Assembly: GCF_003349955.1 (NCBI RefSeq)
Contig: NZ_QLKQ01000064.1
Location: 1 to 44,801, forward strand
DNA from: Azospirillum brasilense
GTDB taxonomy: Bacteria; Pseudomonadota; Alphaproteobacteria; Azospirillales; Azospirillaceae
DNA length: 44,801 bases
Direction: 5' to 3'
Each line of letters begins with the position of its first letter. Position 1 is the stretch's first letter. This document shows positions 8,575-15,671 of this stretch, piece after piece. A program made the position numbers and the translations under genes. Under the pieces are notes generated by a model, which was given only the letters and a program-made list of their open reading frames with translations, had not been told where the DNA came from and made no database searches.

Positions 8575-8820
8575 TCACACCAGCATGTCGAGGACGCGCT
8601 TGGTGTTGTCCTGCGCGGCCTGCATCACCTTGACGTTGGCGGCGAAGTCGGTCTGGGCCGAGGAGAGGCTGACCACCACCGCCGGGTCGAGGTTGCCGGC
8701 GGCGAGCTGCGCCCCCGCCTCGTCGGCACGGGACTGGGCGCCCTGAAGCCCCGCCAGGGCGGAGGCCTGGGCGTCCTGCAGAGACGGCATCCGCGGTGCG
8801 CCGAGCGCGCCGATGTCCAT
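8575..8820 (-). CDS. Small helical protein of unknown function (81 residues)
   Basis: Start chosen at 8820 (MDIGALGAPRMPSLQ), downstream of AGAGGTTCC. The sequence is Ala/Gln-rich and predicted helical, with no signal peptide. The C-terminal part (VVSLSSAQTDFAANVKVMQ then AAQDNTKRVLDMLV) resembles the terminal D0 helix of flagellar rod and hook proteins, where a Q/N-rich helix ends in a DEML-like motif. That is a pattern resemblance only, and no flagellar gene is nearby. It is convergent with the transporter operon and 76 nt downstream of the trehalose-phosphatase gene, with which it may be co-transcribed. Confidence 0.65.
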   Translation of the reverse strand: MDIGALGAPRMPSLQDAQASALAGLQGAQSRADEAGAQLAAGNLDPAVVVSLSSAQTDFAANVKVMQAAQDNTKRVLDMLV

Positions 8821-8896
8821 GGTGGAACCTCTCGATTGGCCGAAGACCACCCTACCCCTTTTTCGGCGGAAAAGCGATGGAGACCGGCGGGCTGGT

Positions 8897-9721
8897 TCAG
8901 CCCTCCGCCAGCCAGACGGCCAGACGGTCGAGAAAGGCGCCGGCTTCCGCCGGGTCCTTCAGGCTCCATCCGGTGGCGCTGGGGGCCGGCGGGTCCATGA
9001 CGCGGATGCCGACTCCCCGCCCCTCTCCACGCGCCGCCAGAGCGCGGAAGGCGTCCTCGTCCGTCTCGTCGTCACCGAGGTAGAGGGGCAGCGTCTCCGG
9101 ACCCGCCAGACCCAGCGTGTCGAGCAGCGACAGCACCGCCTTGCCCTTGTCCCACGGGACGTTGGGCCGCAGCTCGTGGATTTCCTTGCCGCCGGTGACG
9201 CGCAGGTTCGGAAAGGCCGACGCGACGTCCCGCACCGCGTCGCCGACCGGCGCCTTGCGCTCCGCGGCGACCCGCCGGGTGTGGATGGCGATGGCGAAGC
9301 GTTTGCGCTCGACCAGAGCGCCCTCGACGCCGTCCAGGCGCCGCCGCAGCTCCGCTTCCGCCGCGTCGAGATCGCCGAGATACTCCTCGCCGATCTGGGT
9401 GCGCAGGCCGGGGCCACGGATGTCGAAGCCGTGGCTGCCGGCGTAGATCAGGTCGTCGATCCCGACATGGCGGGCCACATCCTCCAGGTCGCGCCCACTG
9501 ACCACCGCCACCGGGCACAGCCCGGCCAGCCGCCGGATCACCGCGCGCACGGACTCGTCGAGGAGTGCCAAGTCGGGCCGCTCCACGATGGGCGTCAGGG
9601 TCCCGTCATAGTCGAGGAAGACGGCGGGCCGGCGGTCGCCCAGCATCGCCGCGAAGGCGTCGAACCGGACGAGCGCCGATGGCTTGCCTTCGGTGGAAGC
9701 GGGGGACGGCTGGTCGGTCAC
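8897..9721 (-). CDS. otsB: Trehalose-6-phosphate phosphatase
   Basis: 274 residues from GTG 9721, chosen because GGAG lies 8 nt upstream (GGAGAGCCGCCC-GTG); an upstream ATG at 9832 lacks a comparable site. A HAD-superfamily phosphatase: motif I FLDYDGTLTP at 35-44 with nucleophile Asp37 and acid Asp39, motif II VVSGRDLEDV, a conserved KGKAVLSLLD lysine region, and motif IV YLGDDETDEDAF. The cap contains the trehalose-phosphatase GSHGFDIRGPG segment. It removes phosphate from trehalose-6-phosphate in the cytoplasm to make the compatible solute trehalose. No otsA lies in the window, so the synthase must be elsewhere. Confidence 0.88.
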   Translation of the reverse strand: MTDQPSPASTEGKPSALVRFDAFAAMLGDRRPAVFLDYDGTLTPIVERPDLALLDESVRAVIRRLAGLCPVAVVSGRDLEDVARHVGIDDLIYAGSHGFDIRGPGLRTQIGEEYLGDLDAAEAELRRRLDGVEGALVERKRFAIAIHTRRVAAERKAPVGDAVRDVASAFPNLRVTGGKEIHELRPNVPWDKGKAVLSLLDTLGLAGPETLPLYLGDDETDEDAFRALAARGEGRGVGIRVMDPPAPSATGWSLKDPAEAGAFLDRLAVWLAEG

Positions 9722-9829
9722 GGGCGGCTCTCCTTCGTTGTCCGGGCGTTGTCCGGGGCATCGCCGGTGGGCGCTGTCGCGCGGGCGCACGATCGGATCA
9801 ACGGGAAAGCGCGCCATCAGGTCCGGATG

Positions 9830-9844
9830 CATCGTTCAACGATG
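9830..9844. promoter_or_regulatory. Short perfect palindrome upstream of otsB
   Basis: CATCGTT-C-AACGATG, 7-bp arms around one base, about 110 nt upstream of the otsB start. It could be an operator or a chance palindrome; no regulator with this site was recognised. Confidence 0.25.
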
Positions 9845-9891
9845 TTATCGCATCCGATACGATTGTGACTCTCCGGTCACAGCGACCCCGG

Positions 9892-9923
9892 AAAAAGCAA
9901 CGGCCCCGCAAGGGGCCATTGCT
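9892..9923 (-). terminator. Terminator-like hairpin read leftward
   Basis: AGCAA-C-GGCCCC (9896-9907), loop GCAA, GGGGCC-A-TTGCT (9912-9923). On the minus strand it is followed by five T (9892-9896). Additional outer pairing CCCCG/CGGGG is possible. No minus-strand gene is known to end here, so it may insulate otsB from antisense readthrough or end a short unseen transcript. Confidence 0.4.
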
Positions 9924-9960
9924 TCGGGGTTTCCACCCACCTGAGATCTTTGTTAATTTT

Positions 9961-10044
9961 GCAGCGCAGCAAGAGATTGCTGCTTCGCCCTTCTTGGGCG
10001 TTTCCTCCCTAAACTCAGGCCGCTGTTCGTCAGCGGCCTTTTTT
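9961..10044 (+). ncRNA. Candidate alpha-r8 (mmgR-like) trans-acting small RNA
   Basis: Three hairpins in a row: GCAGCAA-GAGA-TTGCTGC (9966-9983), CGCCC-TTCTT-GGGCG (9986-10000), and a strong intrinsic terminator AGGCCGCTG-TTCGT-CAGCGGCCT with six T (10017-10044). Between hairpins 2 and 3 lies the unpaired decamer TTTCCTCCCT (10001-10010). That decamer is what I recall as the conserved core of the alphaproteobacterial alpha-r8 family, whose member MmgR limits polyhydroxybutyrate accumulation in Sinorhizobium. The C-rich loop could pair with Shine-Dalgarno sequences. No open frame is present. The 5' end is a guess (about 84 nt total); TTAATT just upstream could be part of a -10 element. Confidence 0.6.
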
Positions 10045-10045
10045 C

Positions 10046-10070
10046 TGCCAGAAACCTGTCCCTTCTGGCA
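10046..10070. repeat. Inverted repeat just after the sRNA terminator
   Basis: TGCCAGAA (10046-10053) and TTCTGGCA (10063-10070), perfect 8-bp arms around 9 nt. It lies between the sRNA terminator and nagA and may be an operator or a leader hairpin of nagA. Nothing else is recognisable in the remaining 150 nt before nagA. Confidence 0.35.
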
Positions 10071-10224
10071 ATCCCTAACAAACACCATACCCCAACAATT
10101 CCAGCGGCATAATCCATACGAAGCCAAGGGATTTGATCGCGCGACGTCCCCTTGCGCCGCAAGCCGCGCCGGGTTTTCCTGTCGGCCCACCGCCGATCCC
10201 CGCCGCAGCCCATCGGGTGCCGAA

Positions 10225-11412
10225 TTGAGCCTCGCACACTGCCCCGCCGACGACCGGCCGCTGAAAGCGCTCGTCAACGCCACGCTCCACACCGGCGACT
10301 CGGTGCTGGCCGGCGCCGCCCTGCTGCTCGACGGCCCGGCCATCGCCGCCATCGTCGCACCCGAGGCGATTCCGCCGGAGGCCGAGGTGGTCGATCTCGG
10401 CGGCGGCATCCTCGCCCCCGGATTCATCGATCTCCAGGTGAATGGCGGCGGCGGCGCCCTGTTCAACGACACGCCCGACCCGCCGACGCTGCGCCGCATC
10501 GCCGAGGCGCACCGCCGCTTCGGCACCACCGGCCTGCTGCCCACCCTCATCACCGACTCGGCCGAAAAGCGCGCCGCCGCCGTCGCCGCGGTGCGCGCCG
10601 CGCTGGCGGAGGGAATGCCCGGCGTGCTCGGCATCCATCTGGAAGGCCCGCACATCGCGCCGGAACGGCGCGGCGTCCACGACGCCCGCTTCATCGCGGC
10701 CCCCGACGCGGGCGACCTCGCCCTGCTCGGCGGCCTCTCCGGCCTGCCGGCCCTGGTCACTCTGGCGCCGGAGGCGGTTCCGCCGGAGCCGATCCGCCGG
10801 CTCGCCGCCGCCGGCCTGCGCGTCGCCGCCGGCCACAGCGCCGCCACCTGGGCGCAGGCGAAGGCCGGCTTCGCCGCGGGCATCACCGGGGCGACCCACC
10901 TGTTCAACGCCATGAGCCCGCTCGGCTCCCGCGAGCCCGGCATGGTCGGGGCCGCGCTGGAGGACGATGCGGTCTGGTGCGGCATCATCGTCGATGGGCA
11001 CCATGTCCATGACGCCTCCGTCCGTCTGGCCTGGAAGGCGAAGGCCCGCGGCCGGCTGTTCCTGGTGACCGACGCGATGCCGCCGGTCGGCGCTCCCGAA
11101 GATCACCCGGCCGGCACTTTCCAGCTCTACGGCGAGGACATCCGGGTGGAGGACGGGCGTTGCGTCAACGCCGACGGCACGCTGGCCGGTTCCGCCCTGG
11201 ACATGGCGACGGCGGTGCGCAACGCCGTGGAAAGGGTCGGCATCCCGCTGGACGAGGCGCTGCGCATGGCCGCCGCCTACCCGGCCGACTTCATGGGCAT
11301 GGCGGGACGGCGCGGCCGCATCCGGCCCGGCCTGGCCGCCGACCTCGTGCATCTCGACCGGCGGCTGCGGGTGCGGGCGACCTGGATCGGCGGCAAAATG
11401 GCGCTTTCGTGA
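10225..11412 (+). CDS. nagA: N-acetylglucosamine-6-phosphate deacetylase
   Basis: 395 residues if started at TTG 10225; no ATG or good Shine-Dalgarno is near, so the start is uncertain, but homology begins within about 15 residues (PLKALVNATLHTGDSVL). An amidohydrolase-fold enzyme: GFIDLQVNGGGGALFND (NagA hallmark), metal ligand Glu140 in HLEGPHIAPERRG, His204 (AAGHSAATW), His225 (GATHLFNAM), catalytic Asp283 (LVTDAMPPVG). It converts GlcNAc-6-phosphate to glucosamine-6-phosphate and acetate in amino-sugar and cell-wall recycling. The kinase supplying GlcNAc-6-phosphate (nagK) is encoded convergently at 12050-12964. NagB is not in the window. Confidence 0.93.
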   Translation: MSLAHCPADDRPLKALVNATLHTGDSVLAGAALLLDGPAIAAIVAPEAIPPEAEVVDLGGGILAPGFIDLQVNGGGGALFNDTPDPPTLRRIAEAHRRFGTTGLLPTLITDSAEKRAAAVAAVRAALAEGMPGVLGIHLEGPHIAPERRGVHDARFIAAPDAGDLALLGGLSGLPALVTLAPEAVPPEPIRRLAAAGLRVAAGHSAATWAQAKAGFAAGITGATHLFNAMSPLGSREPGMVGAALEDDAVWCGIIVDGHHVHDASVRLAWKAKARGRLFLVTDAMPPVGAPEDHPAGTFQLYGEDIRVEDGRCVNADGTLAGSALDMATAVRNAVERVGIPLDEALRMAAAYPADFMGMAGRRGRIRPGLAADLVHLDRRLRVRATWIGGKMALS

Positions 11413-11497
11413 AACACCCCCTGCACGCGCGTGCGAAACTGTCGTATAGAGGCCGCAGAATTTCGACCCTCACACGCAGCTTCGAGGAGAGTTACCC

Positions 11498-11560
11498 ATG
11501 GACATCGCCCTGATGGTTCTGGCCGTCGTGTTCTTCTTCTGGCAGACCGTTTCCGAGTGA
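11498..11560 (+). CDS. 20-residue hydrophobic microprotein
   Basis: ATG 11498 with an excellent Shine-Dalgarno (GAGGAGAG, about 7 nt before the start) opens a 20-codon frame, MDIALMVLAVVFFFWQTVSE, ending at TGA 11558-11560. The peptide is one short transmembrane helix with an acidic residue near each end. A 15-bp perfect terminator hairpin follows 24 nt later, so start signal, frame and terminator form a complete miniature gene. A possible -10 (TATAGA near 11438) lies upstream. No family is recognised; size and topology resemble KdpF- or CydX-like accessory subunits, but no such complex is encoded nearby. Confidence 0.55.
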   Translation: MDIALMVLAVVFFFWQTVSE

Positions 11561-11584
11561 TCGGAGGCCGGGTCTCCGGACAAA

Positions 11585-11619
11585 CGAAAGGGCGGCTCCC
11601 CGGCGGAGCCGCCCTTTCG
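11585..11619 (+). terminator. Strong intrinsic terminator after the microprotein gene
   Basis: Perfect 15-bp stem CGAAAGGGCGGCTCC (11585-11599), loop CCGGC, GGAGCCGCCCTTTCG (11605-11619), followed by CGTTT. The symmetric sequence could also stop the minus-strand transcript of the gene ending at 11648. Confidence 0.75.
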
Positions 11620-11647
11620 CGTTTCTGACCCATCCGTTCGGCCCCCC

Positions 11648-11977
11648 TCAGTCAGCCAGCGCGCCGCCATGGATCTGCGGGTGCTCCAGCCGTGCATGGG
11701 CGGAGGCGACCAGCCTCAACGTCTCCATGATCGTGCCGATCGCCTCGTTCAGGTCGGCCCGGCCGGCGGGCACGGGCATTCCCGACAGGACCGATTCCAG
11801 GTCTTCGGCGGCGTCCTGAAGAAGGACACAGGCCTCCTCCAGCTGACGTTTGGCCAGTACGCCGTTTGCAGGATGCGACGGCGCCGCCTTCTGCATATTG
11901 CGATAGGCATTTTGATTTGCAGTTTGCAGCGAAGACCCGCGCCGCCCCTTCTGAAATCCCGTGATGAAGCCGAACAT
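11648..11977 (-). CDS. Small helical protein of unknown function (109 residues)
   Basis: Start at 11977 (MFGFITGFQKGRRG...) with GGGAGAGGG upstream; an in-frame upstream start at 12037 is less well supported. The protein has a basic N-terminus, then a long region likely to form two helices (KRQLEEACVLLQDAAEDLES and ADLNEAIGTIMETLRLVASA). No signal peptide or enzymatic motif is visible. It lies 72 nt downstream of nagK on the same strand and may be co-transcribed. The family is not recognised. Confidence 0.65.
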   Translation of the reverse strand: MFGFITGFQKGRRGSSLQTANQNAYRNMQKAAPSHPANGVLAKRQLEEACVLLQDAAEDLESVLSGMPVPAGRADLNEAIGTIMETLRLVASAHARLEHPQIHGGALAD

Positions 11978-12049
11978 GGGCCCTCTCCCTTCCGTGTCGG
12001 AGGGTATAGAGCAAAAGCCGCGCCAATTTCGAAACATCGGCCGAAGGGA

Positions 12050-12964
12050 TCACCCCCTGGGCCAAAGCCACGCCGCGCCACGCATACCGCTTTCGGCGCC
12101 ATGGCGCGCGCGGAGGAAGCGGGTGCGGGGGGCCGGGCTCAGCGCCCAGCGTCCCCACAGGGCCGGCACCGCCTCGTAGAGCCCCGGCAGGTCCGACAGG
12201 CCGCCGCCGACCACCACCGCGTCGGGGTCGAGCAGATTGATGACGGCGGCGAGCGCGCGGGCCAGCGCATCGGCATGGCGGTCCAGCGTCGCCCGGGCTT
12301 GCGCGTCGCCCAAGCGGGCACGGGCGGCGATCTCCGGCGGGGCCAGCGCCTCCCCCGTCCGCCAATGGTGCAGGCGTGCCAGTCCGGCGCCGCACAGCAG
12401 GGTCTCGATGCAGCCCTCCCGCCCGCAGCCGCAGGGCAGCGACGGGCCGTCCTCCGCCACCCGCCAAGGCAGCGGGTTGTGCCCCCACTCCCCGGCGAGC
12501 GCGTTGGCGCCGGGCAGGATGCGCCGGTCCGCGACGATCCCGCCCCCGACCCCGGTGCCCAGGATGATTCCGAAGACCAGCGGCGCTCCGGCCGCCGCCC
12601 CGTCCACCGCCTCCGACAGGGCGAAGGCGTTGGCGTCGTTGGCGATCCGCACGGGGCGGTTCAGCGCCCGCGACAGGTCGGCGGCAAAGGGCCGCCCATC
12701 CAGCCAGGGCAGGTTGACCGCGCGCACGGTGCCCGCCGCGCCGTCGACGACGCCGGGCAGGCACAGGCCGACCGTGGCGTCGCGGCAGCCCGCCCGCTCC
12801 TCAAGCGCCGCCACGGTGGCCGCCAAGGCGCCCAGCGTCTCCGCGTAGCCGCGGGGCGTGTCGGCGCGGTGCCGCGCCCGCTCCGTCCCGTCGGGGGCCA
12901 AAAGGGTGGCGGCGATCTTAGTGCCGCCCAGATCGACGCCGATTCGCATCGGACCCATGCCCAT
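12050..12964 (-). CDS. nagK: N-acetylglucosamine kinase, ROK family
   Basis: 304 residues from ATG 12964 (GGGAG 6 nt upstream; in-frame ATGs at 12958 and 12949 are alternatives). ROK-family features: phosphate-binding IGVDLGGTKIAA (8-19), catalytic Asp110 (IANDANAFALSE), ILGTGVGGG (134-142), GEWGH (158-162), and zinc-binding CGCGREGC (178-185). The C-terminal NLLDPDAVVVGGGLSDLPG and RARHGAESGMRGAAWL closely follow E. coli NagK, which also has about 303 residues. It phosphorylates GlcNAc from cell-wall turnover; the product is the substrate of the NagA encoded 640 nt away on the other strand. Another ROK sugar kinase cannot be fully excluded. Confidence 0.85.
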   Translation of the reverse strand: MGMGPMRIGVDLGGTKIAATLLAPDGTERARHRADTPRGYAETLGALAATVAALEERAGCRDATVGLCLPGVVDGAAGTVRAVNLPWLDGRPFAADLSRALNRPVRIANDANAFALSEAVDGAAAGAPLVFGIILGTGVGGGIVADRRILPGANALAGEWGHNPLPWRVAEDGPSLPCGCGREGCIETLLCGAGLARLHHWRTGEALAPPEIAARARLGDAQARATLDRHADALARALAAVINLLDPDAVVVGGGLSDLPGLYEAVPALWGRWALSPAPRTRFLRARHGAESGMRGAAWLWPRG

Positions 12965-13171
12965 GCGGGACTCCCAAGCGCGGATGGAGAATGAACGGGG
13001 GTGGAAAAAGCAGTCCCCCCTATAGCGCAGCGCTCCGCCCGAATCAGCCATCCCGACGCACGCCTTCTCCATAAGAGGTGGCGGTCCCGTCCCTTTGCAC
13101 CGTCGCAGGACGGCGGCGGGCCACTAGAGTCAGGAGTGTCACGTCCCATCAATTGGATTGCGCGCGCCCCC

Positions 13172-15589
13172 ATGGACCGTTCCGCTCCGAAAGCCACGCC
13201 ATCCTCGAATCGCTCTGCGGCGAAGGCGAAGCCCCAACCCCAGGCCGCCGGCCTGCGCCCCGACCAGACGGAGGTCTTCGACGGCCTTCTGCTGGCCCTG
13301 CTGGCGCGCAAACGGCTGCTGGTGCTGGTCGGCGAGGCCGGGTCCGGACGAGCGGCGGTCTTCCACCAGCTCGTCGAGCAGGTCGGCTCCGACGGGGCGC
13401 TGGTGCTTCCGGTCGCCGCCAGCGCCGGGGCGCAGGTCGAGGATCTGGTGTCCGCCGCCGGCGACGCCGCCCTGCCGTCAGACAGCGACGACCGCGATTT
13501 CGACACGCTGATCGAGGAGCTGGAGGAGCGGCTGGACCTCGCCGGCACGGGCCTGCTGGCGGTGGAGAACGCGGGCGTGCTGGCCGCCCCGGCGCTGGCC
13601 GACCTGATCGACCTCACCCGTTCCGAGACGCCGAGCGGGCGTTTCCTCCAGGTCCTGCTCTGCGGCACGCCGGAGATGGAGCGGACCTTGGCCCGCCCAG
13701 GGCTGGCCGAGGCGGTGCGCGAGCTTGGCGTGATCTACCGCATGACGCCCGGCGCCGGTCCCTCCGTCGCGCCCGCCGCCGCGATTCCGTCCGCTGGGCC
13801 CGCCGCCGGGCCGGCTCTTACCCCGCCGCGCGCCGCTCCGCCGCCGCCGCGCCGCGCGGCGGAACGCGACGCCAACGACTGGCCCGCCAACGACTGGGAC
13901 GCGCCGGACGGCTGGACCATACCGGAGACCGGCGCTCCGGTCGCCGATCTGCCGGTCAAACGCCCACGCCGCCGCGCCGCGCTGGCCGGGGCGGCGATCA
14001 CCACCCTGATCCTGCTGGGCGCCGCCGGGGCCGGCGTGACCCTGGCCGTTCCCGGCGCCACGCCCGAACGGGCGCTCGATTACGCCCGCCAGGGCTGGCA
14101 GGACCTCCGCGGCTTCGTGGCGGAACGGGTGACCATTCCGTTCGGTCCGTTCGCGGACGAGCCCAGCCTGGGCAGCCGGGGTCCCGACACGCTGGCGGTC
14201 CCCCGGCCGCAGAACCCCTATCTCGCCTCGCTCCCCGCCGAGGCGGGTGTGCCGGTCGCCGGCCCGGCGCCGACCAGGGCCGACGCGCCGCCGCCCGCCA
14301 CGCGCACCATGAACGCCACGCCGGCTCCAAACCCGGCCCCGGCCCCGACTCCGGCCCCCACTCCGGCGATGGCGGCAAAGCCGGAGCAGCCGCCCGTCGC
14401 TCCGGCGGCCCAGACGCCGAAGCCGCCGGTTCCGGCTGCCGACCCGCTGGCCGCGGAGCACACCCAACCGCCCAAGCCGCGGGCGACCGAGTACCGCACG
14501 GAGCAGAGCGAAGGCCCGACCGGTTCCGCCACCCTGCCGCCGCTGGTCGATGAGCCGGCGCCCCAGATGGCCGCCCCGGCGATGCCCCAGCCCGCGACCC
14601 CCACGGCGTCCACGCCCTTCTCGGCCAGCGACAACGGCCTGAATCCGCGCGTCCGCACCCTGGTCGATCAGGCCCGCCGGCAGATCGCCGCCAAGCTGCT
14701 GACCACGCCGCCGAACAACAACGCCTACGAGACGGTGTCGCGCCTGCGCGAGATCGCCCCGGCGACGCCGGAGATCCAGGACCTTCTGACGACCATGGAG
14801 GACACCTACCGCCGCTGGGCCGCGCTGGCGGAGCGCGACGGCAATTGGGACGAGGCGCGGCGCTTCTACGAGCGCGCCCTGATCGTCGCCCCCAACACCG
14901 GCGACCTGCGCGACCGCATCAAGGCGGCCGGCGAAGGGCGTGTGCTTCCCGCGACGGCCACGGCCTCCGCCGCGCCCGGCACCCCGCCGACATTCCCGGC
15001 CACCGCCGAGGTCCGGCCCGGACTGGACAGCCGCGACGGCGCCATCGCCCTGATGCGCCGCACCGACGAGCTGAAGCGCGCGCTGGACGGCGGCGCCGAT
15101 CCGAACAAGCGGGTGGACAACGGCAAGACCCTGCTGATGCTGGCCTCCGAACAGGGGCTGACCGACGCGGTGCGGCTGCTCATCGACCGCCGCGCCAAGA
15201 CGGAGCTGCGCACCGCCGACGGCGCCACCGCGGTGATGTACGCCGCCTGGGGCGGGCACGAGGCGGCGATCCACGCGCTGGCCGCCGCCGGGGCCGAACT
15301 CGACGCCACCAACGACGACGGCAAGACCGCCCTGATGGCCGCCGCGGCCCGTGGCCATGAGGGGGTGGTGAAGATCCTGGTCGACCGCGGCGTGTCGGTG
15401 GACCGGGTGGCCAGCCACGGCTGGTCGGCCCTGATGTACGCCGCCAACAACGGCCACGACCGCGTGGCCCGGATGCTGGTGGAGCGCGGCGCCAACCCGT
15501 TCCGCATGGACACCGCCGGCAACTCCGCCCTCACCCTCGGCGCGCTGCAGGGCCACATGCAGGTGGTCGAGGCGCTGAAGCCGCACTGA
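13172..15589 (+). CDS. Membrane-anchored ankyrin-repeat protein with degenerate ATPase-like head
   Basis: 805 residues from ATG 13172 (GTG 13136 is an in-frame alternative; neither has a well-spaced Shine-Dalgarno). The order is: an N-terminal domain resembling ExeA/GspA-type P-loop ATPases (about 30-190) whose Walker A reads GEAGSGR with Arg in place of Lys, and whose Walker B-like strand reads LLAVENAG; a Pro/Ala-rich stretch; one transmembrane helix (ALAGAAITTLILLGAAGAG, about 270-290); a long Pro/Ala-rich linker; a TPR-like pair (NWDEARRFYERALIVAPN); and about five ankyrin repeats to the C-terminus (for example DGKTALMAAAARGHEGVVKI). Topology would place the ankyrin part in the periplasm if the head is cytoplasmic. 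Function is unknown; protein-protein interaction is likely. It converges on the chemoreceptor gene. Confidence 0.8.
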   Translation: MDRSAPKATPSSNRSAAKAKPQPQAAGLRPDQTEVFDGLLLALLARKRLLVLVGEAGSGRAAVFHQLVEQVGSDGALVLPVAASAGAQVEDLVSAAGDAALPSDSDDRDFDTLIEELEERLDLAGTGLLAVENAGVLAAPALADLIDLTRSETPSGRFLQVLLCGTPEMERTLARPGLAEAVRELGVIYRMTPGAGPSVAPAAAIPSAGPAAGPALTPPRAAPPPPRRAAERDANDWPANDWDAPDGWTIPETGAPVADLPVKRPRRRAALAGAAITTLILLGAAGAGVTLAVPGATPERALDYARQGWQDLRGFVAERVTIPFGPFADEPSLGSRGPDTLAVPRPQNPYLASLPAEAGVPVAGPAPTRADAPPPATRTMNATPAPNPAPAPTPAPTPAMAAKPEQPPVAPAAQTPKPPVPAADPLAAEHTQPPKPRATEYRTEQSEGPTGSATLPPLVDEPAPQMAAPAMPQPATPTASTPFSASDNGLNPRVRTLVDQARRQIAAKLLTTPPNNNAYETVSRLREIAPATPEIQDLLTTMEDTYRRWAALAERDGNWDEARRFYERALIVAPNTGDLRDRIKAAGEGRVLPATATASAAPGTPPTFPATAEVRPGLDSRDGAIALMRRTDELKRALDGGADPNKRVDNGKTLLMLASEQGLTDAVRLLIDRRAKTELRTADGATAVMYAAWGGHEAAIHALAAAGAELDATNDDGKTALMAAAARGHEGVVKILVDRGVSVDRVASHGWSALMYAANNGHDRVARMLVERGANPFRMDTAGNSALTLGALQGHMQVVEALKPH

Positions 15590-15608
15590 GCGGAACGGCA
15601 CGCACGAA

Positions 15609-15639
15609 AACGGCGGGCGCCCCAGGGACGCCCGCCGTT
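15609..15639. terminator. Bidirectional terminator between convergent genes
   Basis: AACGGCGGGCG (15609-15619) pairs perfectly with CGCCCGCCGTT (15629-15639). A short TTCTTGT follows on the plus strand, and AAAA on the left gives TTTT on the minus strand. It separates the ankyrin gene from the chemoreceptor gene. Confidence 0.75.
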
Positions 15640-15671
15640 CTTGTGTGTGGACCCTGTGAACCGTTGCCCGT

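Noticed and set aside
13478..15601. Minus-strand 700-codon frame opposite the ankyrin gene
   Set aside because: Composition is Gly/Arg/Val-rich noise. The plus strand has ankyrin repeats, a membrane helix and normal codon usage.
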